The position numbers and the translations under genes are program-made. A DNA stretch of 64,000 nt, taken from the NCBI GenBank assembly GCA_030762175.1, contig CM060831.1, positions 28,159,001 through 28,223,000 on the forward strand, written 5' to 3'. This document shows, piece after piece, positions 55,720 through 64,000 of this stretch. This DNA comes from Metallyticus violacea (lineage: Eukaryota > Arthropoda > Insecta > Mantodea > Metallyticidae). The notes beneath the pieces were generated by a model. The model made no database searches and was not told the origin of the DNA. It saw nothing but the letters and a program-made list of their open reading frames with translations. The stretch's first letter is position 1. Each line of letters begins with the position of its first letter.

Positions 55720-56004
55720 TTTTTTTTTTTTGATTGATTTATTTATGGACACTCTTTAACAGCTCAGGTCATCAGCGTCCCATTCAACTCAGGGCGTGAA
55801 ATGGCCAACAAATTTTGCTCAGAGGCCTCTCTTTCAGGCTTGAGGTTCTTTTTCGTGCCGTAAATGTCACGGCTTTACTTCCCTTCCGAAGGAAGCCATA
55901 CTTAGGATTTCTACGCCCGAAAAAATCCATCAGTCCTGGCCGGGTTCGAACCCGCATTTTGGGTTTAGGAGGCAAGTATGGTAACCACTACACCACCAGG
56001 ACCG
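55720..56004 (-). repeat. tRNA-derived SINE, family 1, in a PLE
   Basis: Minus copy with T run (poly(A)) at 55719-55730, full body, B box GGTTCGAACCC and A box. Perfect 14-bp duplication ACATTTTATTACAT (55706-55719 and 56005-56018) within PLE sequence; the PLE frame resumes on the other side. Confidence 0.93.
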
Positions 56005-56799
56005 ACATTTTATTACATAAATTCCTGATTTCCGTTCTGTTGGTAGGAGTCTTTTACTGTGTAATCTAATAAATTCTTGATACTATATCTGTTCTTTGGG
56101 GCTAACATTATCCCATGTTCTTTAAAAAATTTCTTGAACTTGTGTTTTTCAGTGTGGAAACTTCTCTTATCCCTTTTTGTCTTTCAGATTTATTGATAAT
56201 TTTTATCACTGTGTCTTTGTTGAAACCATTGGTTATTGCTGTCTTTATTATTTGTTGGTATTCTATTGTACTCTGCTTCTGTGAGTAGAATATTCATCAA
56301 TCTGTAGCCATCGTTCCTATCGTCAGTTCCTGGTCAACTGCTGACCTTGCTGTATAGATTTATGTTGCAAATTAAGAAGTTTCAGGACATCTATTGAGTG
56401 TTTCTTCAGTATTATTGCAAAAATGTCATCCATATACCTAAACCATGACTTGAAAATTAAAGGTAAGGCTTTTGTGATATGTATTTCAAATGAACTCATG
56501 AATAAATCTGCTAGAAAAGATGACACAGGGTTTCCCATAGTTACGGTTGAAACTTGTTGGTAATATCTTTTGTGGAAGCTGAAGAAATTTTGTTGAATGC
56601 AAATATTAGTAACTTTCAATAAGTCATTTACTTCTTCTGTTTTTAAATTTATTGATGTTAACCATTTGTTTAACATAAGCATAAGTTTCTCTGTTGGTAT
56701 GCTCGGGAACAAGGCTTTTACATCAAATGATACCATATTATCTCCAGCTGTAATTCTGCTATTATTAAGTTTTTGGACTAGATCAACTGAATTTTTTTT

Positions 56800-58379
56800 A
56801 ACTACTTGTCGTCTAAACACTCTTATGTTTCACATTATTTTTGAAAACGAAGGGACCGGTTTCAGAGCGACATCCACTCCATTCTCGACCAACTCGACAA
56901 CTGATTGGAGAAAAATCAACGGTTATGAAGAACTGCGACTCCACCCTGGTGATACTTCTATGAACTGGAAATTTGTATTGCATTCTCTCGTCAAGTCAAA
57001 ATTCAACAGATGATCTCTATGTTTATAAATAAAAATCTTATCCCATGTATCCAATTCTATGTATCCTTGTGCTTCTTCTATTTCAAATTTGCCAGTGAAT
57101 TCTACAAACAGCAAACAGGACTGAAAATGGGAAATCCTCTGTCCCCTTTTTTGGCAGATTTATTTATGAGTAAATTTGAGACTCACATAATATCAGCCTT
57201 TCCACATTATTTTAAATGCTGGTATAGATATGTAGATGATATTTTTAGTATAGTGAACAAAAAATTAGTTGGAGAAGCTTTGAAACTCTTAAATGTACAG
57301 GACAAGAATATTTCCTTCACACTAGAAACAGAAATAGATGAGATATTACCGTTTTTGGATTTGAAAATTAAAAAGAACCAAGAAAATTTGGAATATATAG
57401 AAAGGAAACTCATACTGATAACTATATAAAATCAAAAGGATTCAACCCCATAGCTCACAAGCATGCAGTTTTTAATAGCTTAATTTATAGACTGGTAAAT
57501 TTACCAATTAGTAAGGAGGAATGGAATGGAATTGAATTGGAGAAGATACAGGAGATTGCAATTATAAATGGTTTCAATAAAAATTTAGTAAATAAAAGAC
57601 TTAACAGATTCAAAAAAGAAAAATTGATTAAGAACATCACTACACTGATGAATGAAAAAGATTTGCAGTTTTGCAGTTTTTAAAAAATTTAACTTTCATC
57701 CAATAGCTATAAATAAATTCCAAAAAATTTTTAAAGAAAGGAACATAAAATTGGCACCTATCAACAGATACACTTTAAAAAATGCTTTAGTGGACAATAC
57801 TTTGAACAACATCCCAGAAAAGAAAAAATCGGGTATCTACAAAATATCGTGTAAGGAATGTGATAAAATATATATAGGGAAGACAAAGAGGAACATAGGA
57901 ACACGGTTAAAGGAACATCTCAGGAACGTCAAGCATAAACAGATAGATAGGTCGGCAGTTGCACACCATTTTTGGATTGATAATCACGACATACAACAAG
58001 AAATAAAGTTACTAAAAGAAGCACAAGGATACATAGAATTGGATACATGGGAGAAGATTTTTATTTATAAACATAGGGATCATCTGTTGAATTTCGACTT
58101 GACGGGAGAATACATTACAAATTTCCAGTTCATAGAAGTACCACCAGGGCGGAGCCGCAGTTCTTCATAACCGTTGATTTTTCTCCAATCAGTCGTCGAG
58201 TTGGTCGAGAATGGAGTGGATGTCGCTCCAAAACCGGTCCCTTCGTTTTCAAAAATAATGTGAAGCATAAGAGTGTTTAGATGACAAGTAGTTGATTATA
58301 TACATTTCAAAAGCTTCACTGTGTTTAATTCCAATTAGAATTGTCGAATTTGTGTAATTTCGATAGTTCTTAAAATTTA
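56800..58379 (+). mobile_element. PLE, family C, complete nested insertion
   Basis: Flanked by AATTTTTTTT (56790-56799 and 58380-58389), after which the host PLE reading continues. Left terminus 56806-57085 is an inverted copy of right terminus about 58030-58310, both with hammerhead-like motifs (minus 56853-56890, plus 58205-58243). The body on + starts inside the RT: KMGNPLSPFLADLFMS (57.13 kb), YRYVDDIFSIVNKK (57.23 kb), FLDLKIKKN; then 57652-58170, an open frame of 172 codons with SGIYKISCKECDKIYIGKT, RLKEHLRN and DTWEKIFIYKHRD. At most a few frameshifts, so a young copy. Confidence 0.88.
56853..56890 (-). ncRNA. Hammerhead-ribozyme-like motif (family C)
   Basis: On minus: a diverged core TCGAGAA, a good GAGUG/CGCUC stem II with GATGT loop, GAAACCGGTCCC. 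The core lacks a clean CTGANGA, so activity is doubtful. Confidence 0.4.
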
Positions 58380-58919
58380 AATTTTTTTTGCTCAAACTTT
58401 GGAATCTCTTAAAAGAATTGAAAACTTTGATCAATTATTTTGCTAACTGGTATTAAGTGAATTGATATTGTTAATTATTGGTCTCATGCTGTTATCATTT
58501 TTATGTAAAAAATTAATACCCAAGTTTAGGATATATTACCTCTCCATTGTCAACAGCTTCGTAAGTACAATATTTATATACTGCATATGTTGAAATTTAT
58601 TGAAATACTAAGAAAAATACAAACTACAAAGGGACTTGCACCTATCTGGCCCAGGCCATTTTAGGTGTCACCTCTGACAGTTACAAAAATGTTTAATACA
58701 ATAATGATTTTATAACCCTTTATCTAAACTCTAAACAAAGTACAAAATTTCCACCTTGATTACATCAGACCCCAAGTCATCAGCAGTAGCCTACTGGAAT
58801 TCCACGGGACCAAGCTCTGATCCATCCCAGGAATACTAAAATAAAATATGTCAACTATACTACTTATACCATTATTTTATCAGCTAGCTGCAGTCTCTAC
58901 AAACTACTAATTTCTTTTA

Positions 58920-59110
58920 ATACTTAAATGTAAATTAGAAATTGCACAGTGAAGCCAAACATATTAATTGATATCATTGTATGATTCAGCTGAACTATAC
59001 TTTAAGAGTGTGTAGTTCAACTGAATCAAGAGTGTGTCATATTAATTGATATCATTGTATGATTCAGTTGAACTACACTTTAGTTCAACTGAATCATACA
59101 ATATCTACTA
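58920..59110. mobile_element. PLE family D tail palindrome
   Basis: Repeated and inverted copies of TTGATATCATTGTATGATTC and its complement with AAGAGTGTGTAGTTC between: only the outermost tail of family D remains. Confidence 0.65.
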
Positions 59111-59269
59111 ATTCCTTTATTTCCCAAATCAAATAACTACTATAATGCTATATATAACACCCTAAAATAGTATCCATAATACAATTCTATACTCCTGTTT
59201 ATTACCCATTTCAAACAACTCCATCCTATAAATTGCAAAAGCCAAAGATCATTTAAGTTAATAAATTGT

Positions 59270-60260
59270 ACTTACGAAGCTGTAGACAATGGAGTGGTAA
59301 TATATCCTACACTAATGCTTCAACACATTCACACTAACTACACTTACTATATACCTCTAGGACATGTTTCAGAAGCCCTTGCTTCATCATCAGCTGTTGA
59401 CCAGTTATTTGAATTGGTGGCTGGATCCCAAGATGTTTTTGTGGGGGTCTCTGATGGTTTGAATAGGAACTTGCTTAGTTCATCCATGGGTGGAAAATCG
59501 AAGTTCATCAAGTTTTCTTTATTTTTTAAGATAAAAACTGTTTCCCAAGTGGATAGCTCTATTGGTTTAATGAAATTGTTTTACCAGTTTAGTCCCTTGT
59601 TTAATTTCATGATTTTTGGCCCAAAAGTGAGTTGCTATTGCTGATTTATCAACCTGTTTAAAATGAATATTCTGAAAGTGCTCTTTTCTCCAAATTTCTC
59701 TTTATTTTTTCCAATGTATCTCTGACCACAATCCTCATATTTGATTTCATAAATTCCTGATTTCTGTTCTGTTGTTACTCCCAAAGAACAAATATAATAT
59801 CAAAAATTTATTAGGTTGCACAGTAAAAGATCCCATACCAACAGAACAGAAATCAAGAATTTATGAAATCAAACGTACAGATTGTGATCAGAAATATATC
59901 AGAAGATCAAAGAGAAATTTGGAGAGTCGGAAAAAGAACACTTTTGGAATATTCGTTTTAAACAGGTTGATAAATCAGCAGTAGCAGCTCACATTGTGGC
60001 CAAAAATCATGAAATTAAACCAGAGACTAACCTGCTAAAAGAACTTCACAACCCAATAGAGTTATCCACTTGCGAAAAGATTTTTATAAGAAAACTTTAA
60101 CTCTGATTTTCCACCCATGGATGAACTCAGCAAGCTCCTACTAGAATCATCAGAGACTGCCAATAAACCATCTTGGGATCCAGCCACCAATTTCAGTAGT
60201 TGGTCAAAAGCTGATGATTTGCTTCTGAAACATGTCTTAATGTTATATAAGTAGAGTTAA
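59270..60260. mobile_element. PLE, two 3' ends head to head
   Basis: Minus 59.76-59.36 kb: GIY-YIG end, C-terminus, motif 59360-59394. Plus 59772-60250: KDPIPTEQKSRIYEIK (GIY changed to RIY), DCDQKYIRRSKRN, C-terminus and a shortened motif at 60211-60236. The copies meet near 59.77 kb. Confidence 0.75.
59360..59394 (-). ncRNA. Hammerhead-ribozyme-like motif
   Basis: On minus: exact CTGATGA, GAAGC/GCUUC stem II with AAGG loop flanked by U and U, GAAACATGTCC. One of the cleanest copies. Confidence 0.65.
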
Positions 60261-60299
60261 TGTGATCATGTTTAATACATTAATGTAGGACAAAGATCA

Positions 60300-61230
60300 T
60301 TTACTTATTAATCATCCACAACATTTATTTTTAACTCTATACAATTATTCCCTAAATTCCTTATGAGATTTGTCCCCAAAAATTTCCTTACTGCTATCTC
60401 AGGTCTTATACAAACCCAATTTATTTTGATCAACTGACTTTTATACTCTCTTGTTTCTGGACATTCAAATAGGATGCAAATGGCATTTTCATCACTCCTA
60501 TACATTAGACATACTCTCTCTCTCTTCCAGATTTCTTGTAATTCACTTTAGTCTCCATATTCATAATTTAAACCATGCTAACCCCTTCCTCTCTTTCTTA
60601 TTATATTTATCAATATAACACTCATTCATACAAATCTCTTTTAACTCTCAAAATAGCAGCAAGGAACTTTTCTCTCTTATATCCAATATAAAATGTGTGT
60701 GTCTATATCCTGAAATCTAATTCTAATCATCTTCCAGAATCCACCTGGCAAACTATCCCTTCCTAACCAATCCTCCCCATCCCATTCAGTATCAATTCAT
60801 ATCCTACTTTTCCTACCCAACTAGCTTCTCTTAAAGTGGGTTCCTGAAATTTTAAAAATTCTTTCAAAATATGACTATGTGGCATCTGTTCTACTCTAAG
60901 CCAATATTTTAATACTCTCTCCATAACCCATCCTCTTACATTTACCTTTCTGATTTCTAACAGGACACCAGCATTGGCTGCATTAGTGGAATATCTAACA
61001 TAGTTTTACAAAACATACTGGTTATTTTATCTATCTATTTCCAACTATCCTCCACTCCCCATATTTTTATACCATAGGCCTATCTCGATTGCACTACAGC
61101 ACTATATACTCTTTCACACCAAACTACATCCATATTAGACACAAAATATAGATATTTCTTAAAAATATATTGCTAACATCCCTTTAGCTAATGCAACCCT
61201 TTTCTGTCTTTCTAACTGACCTGAGCTACT
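60300..61230 (-). mobile_element. LINE C-terminal fragment
   Basis: Minus strand: AANAGVLLEIRKVNVRGWVM, VLKYWLRVEQMPHS, and at 60505-60308 a decayed zinc-finger-like end with ICILFECPETREYKSQL. This looks like the C-terminus of a non-LTR element; RT is not included. Confidence 0.55.
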
Positions 61231-61239
61231 AAACCTTAT

Positions 61240-61605
61240 TTTGTATGTGCAGCAAGAATGCAACACAAGATCCTGGGAATAACTTTGAAAGACCAAATAC
61301 CTATAGTATTAATAAATCAGTTATCTCAGACAACAGACATCGCACAAATAGCTACTAAAAGCAAATGGCAAAATGGCAATGGGGAGATCTTGTCACAAGA
61401 ATCAGGACAATAGCTGGACCTACAAGATCTCCATGTGGGACCCCCGGGTAGGGAAAAGGACACAAAGCAGACCCAGAAGAAGATGGACAGATCTTTTCAA
61501 GGAACATGTAGGTCCAGATTGGTCAAGAGTAGCAAGACTAAGAGAAAAATGGAAATCCTTTGAGAAGGAACTAGTGCAGTGAGAAATGGAGTAACCAAAG
61601 AACAA
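61240..61605 (+). mobile_element. LINE RT C-terminal fragment
   Basis: + strand: RMQHKILGITLKDQIP, DIAQIATKSKWQNG, then MWDPRVGKRTQSRPRRRWTD and DWSRVARLREKWKSFEK. The W.PR.GKR..GRP..RW.D motif is characteristic of endonuclease-RT LINE C-termini. Confidence 0.75.
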
Positions 61606-62129
61606 ATCAGTTAGAGTGTCTTAAACAGCAAATGAACAACTAGCGTGGAATAGCTCACCATGTTAGGAAAAAAGCAAGCTTTCCCTACTTGTTTGGAGGC
61701 CTTGCCCTTAATGGACACAATAGGCTACATTTATCTTTATGCACAGAAAGGATCTTGCAGTTTTGACATCTGCTTATATACAAAATGCAGTATGGTCTAT
61801 AATACCTGTAGAGAAATTATTTTACCTTTGCCCACAAATTCTAAGTGAACTTTTATATGCATAATATCAAGACCAGAGAGTGGAACCATTACATGGGATG
61901 GTATGGGCAATGACTTAATTCATTTATATTATACATCTACGGGGACTTAAATGTGGGCTGCTGTCAATTGGACCAGCAGTATTGGTGTCCCCACAATGCT
62001 GATGTTGTCTCCAACTGCATAACTTCTAGTCATCATGATGCCTTAGGCTGGTTTTACTGTCCCTATGAGTGCTAATACAGCAGTGGTAAAGAGAGATTGT
62101 GCATGAAACTAGCTCCTGGAGTTAAAGGA
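61606..62129. other. No feature seen
   Basis: Spacer between LINE pieces; nothing recognised. Confidence 0.35.
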
Positions 62130-63400
62130 AAAATGGATTAAGTAACAATGGGAGTGAGTAATGGGAACCAAGCTATCATGGAAGAGATTTTACCTAAAGT
62201 AAAGGATATGGACAAGAGATTAGGAAACAAACTGGAGTAGAAAAAGAAGTAATGGAAATTAAGGACCATATAAGATATGAAATGCAAGACATAAGAACAG
62301 AAGTAAGGAATATCAGAAGAAGATTAGAGGACATGGAACAGAGATGTCAAAGGTTTCAATTTAGTTATTGTGGGAGTTAAGAAAAGGAGTGGAGTGTGGC
62401 CAATACAAGAAGTTAGAGAGATTTTGGAAGGAAGATTAGGGATGGTGTTACCGGGATGGGAGATTGGTGATGCTTACGGAGTTGGAAGATCAAGAGGAAA
62501 AAGTATTATAGTTGTGAGATTTACTTCTGTGCAGTTTGTATATGAAGTTCTAAGATAAGCCAAGCAATCAAGAGGAGCCGATATTTTTATCAACAAGAAT
62601 TTATCAGTGAAACAACGAATTCTTAAGAGGAAATTATTTCAACAAATGAAAATAGCAAGATCAGAGGGAAAACAGCTTTGATTTACAATCTAGGCAGATG
62701 GTGGCTGTGCAGGAAAATGATATAAGTGATGACATAAGACTGTGTCAAAAGGATATGAATCAGCAGGATGCATCAATTGCCGTGGGGCTGGAAACTGACA
62801 GGAAGTCCAAAGGTTGGGCAGAAAGCAGTTCCATTAGCACTAGAGGATGGACTGTCTGAGTTTAGGAGACGTATGCGAGTGGAAGGAGGTGTAGTGTAGA
62901 TTACATCAAACGAGAGGGTGGAAGATAACGTAGTGGGTACGTCACGAAGGAATGACATGAGGCAGAAAATGGAAAGCAGTATCGCCAAGGATGGAGGAAA
63001 TACGGCTAGCACGTGGACTGGCAGAGCAAAGAAAGATGGTGTGGTCGGAGGGCAGTGAGGGTGGGTTGGAAGAGGTCATATTAACTTCAAATGGCAGCAC
63101 ACTCCTGCTAGACAAAGAAAAGGCGGCAACTTCAAAAGAAGGAATCGAGCTATGGAGCAAGAAAGTGTCTGAGAAATTTAAAAACAGAAAGGAATCGCAA
63201 TAGGGTATGGGGGAAGTAAGGAGATTGAGATTTTGGAACTGTGAAGGTTTAAAAAATAAAATGTATACAGAGAAGTTGAAACAATTACTAGGAAAGATAG
63301 TTTACTTGGAAATAGTAGAAACATGGTTAATGCAAGTGAATATAGAGATGAAGCTTGTGGATTCCTATGCACACATGACTTTCTCAAGAGCTTTTCCTGC
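62130..63400 (+). mobile_element. LINE 5' part: ORF1 and endonuclease start
   Basis: Coiled-coil-like stretch at 62.24-62.34 kb (EIKDHIRYEMQDIRTEV). 62370-62558: REILEGRLGMVLPGWEIGDA and GKSIIVVRFTS, an RRM-like ORF1 pattern, then FINKNLSVKQRILKRKLFQQ and ARSEGKTALIYN. At 63.2 kb the endonuclease begins: LRFWNCEGLKNKMYTEKLKQ, EIVETWL (catalytic Glu region). It stops near 63.40 kb, so EN and RT are missing. Several stops. Confidence 0.65.
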
Positions 63401-64000
63401 AACAGATCTCTTTAAAATGGTGCAACAATGGCATAGCTTCTTCACTCATACAAAGAAAAACCTTGGCTTCATCTTCTTTCTATTGTGAAAGGCTTCACAA
63501 TGATTCAACAGTCAGGCACTTCCTAAGTTACACAAGCCCTGTTTAACTAAAATATACAGTAATACATATCATTACACTTCTCATGATATTTACATATTAT
63601 ATACATAAATACATAGGTTTTCAATGGTGATAATTCAAACAATAATATGGGGATAATAATATTAATTTTTATAATAACTGTTTTATCTACAGTAAGGTTA
63701 ATTACAATGATAATAATAAAGACCTTGAAAATAAAGCTTATGATGAGGGGTTCAGCATACAGCTTCATTTTTTATTTAAAATATGAAAAAGCAAAGACTC
63801 AAAAGTAGTAGTGTCTTTCCTGTTACTTCATATAGATAACATTTTGACAGAAGAAATCCAAAAATCCACCTCTTTTTTTAATAGTTTCAGGGGATAAAAC
63901 AGGAATCATGCAGTAGACTAATTCTTAATGGCACCATAGGGCCTTGATTATCAAAAGAGCGGTTAATCAAAAACTGAATTATCCATACAATTAGATATTA
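63401..64000. other. No feature seen
   Basis: AT-rich end of the window; nothing recognised. Confidence 0.4.

Larger units (their letters stand above)
55265..58590 (-). mobile_element. PLE, family B, carrying a SINE and a second PLE
   Basis: Minus strand, 5' to 3': NSMRPIINNINS near 58.5-58.46 kb, FKRFQSLSKKN to 58.39 kb, then (after the nested element) SVDLVQKLNNSRITAGDNMV, SFDVKALFPSIP, TMGNPVSSFLADLFMSS, RYMDDIFAI (56.8-56.35 kb). A deletion and connector follow, then GIY-YIG remnants around the SINE, the C-terminus and motif 55329-55363. At 58504-58590 a + oriented tail (AATACCCAAGTTTAGG) mirrors the 55268 end, so this copy too has inverted termini. Confidence 0.8.

Overview
This is an AT-rich, intron-bearing, repeat-dense animal nuclear DNA window. 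The gene structures (short exons, GT/AG junctions, introns up to about 14 kb) and the repeat content (Penelope-like retroelements, LINEs, tRNA-derived SINEs, mariner and Harbinger remnants) suggest an arthropod, probably an insect with a fairly large genome. I cannot name the lineage from sequence alone. There is no bacterial-type gene organisation and no CRISPR array.

Host genes. Only three are supported. (1) A complete Tom40 gene (mitochondrial outer-membrane import pore) lies on + at 28147-33689, in five exons with every intron in phase 1; it encodes 344 residues. (2) A minus-strand gene of unrecognised family has an internal exon at 48090-48363 spliced across about 14 kb to a terminal exon at 34055-34158. 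It runs tail to tail with Tom40. (3) Another minus-strand gene begins with an ATG exon at 13776-13881 and continues to an exon at 2712-2832, then leaves the window. Its second exon resembles NKAPD1-like proteins from memory. A CpG-rich patch at 23.7-24.1 kb may be its promoter or first non-coding exon.

Mobile DNA. Most of the rest is transposable element. 1-2 kb holds Penelope-like (PLE) copies; 6.4-10.5 kb a minus-strand LINE with esterase-like, endonuclease and RT parts; 11.5-12.2 kb a LINE endonuclease scrap and a SINE; 15.5-16.2 kb a large PLE palindrome. 35.7-47.2 kb is a pile-up of PLE fragments of at least four families, with a Harbinger remnant and a LINE piece. One copy at 44.2-45.4 kb keeps an almost continuous RT plus GIY-YIG reading frame. 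47.2-48.0 kb holds a mariner remnant, 51.4-54.9 kb a LINE broken by two insertions, 55.3-58.6 kb a PLE carrying both a SINE and a second complete PLE, and 59.3-63.4 kb more PLE and LINE pieces.

The main signal. PLE copies of different families, and short non-autonomous derivatives, end in a structured motif reading CTGANGA, a hairpin, GAAAC and a GUC/GUU triplet: the layout of a hammerhead ribozyme. Between families the six bases after GAA change as ACCGGT, ACATGT and ACTAGT, which keeps them self-complementary. Many insertions carry the motif twice in inverted orientation, forming long palindromes. Four are bounded by clean 10-14 bp target duplications, one inside Tom40 intron 2. A fragment of mitochondrial cox1 is also embedded in one PLE.
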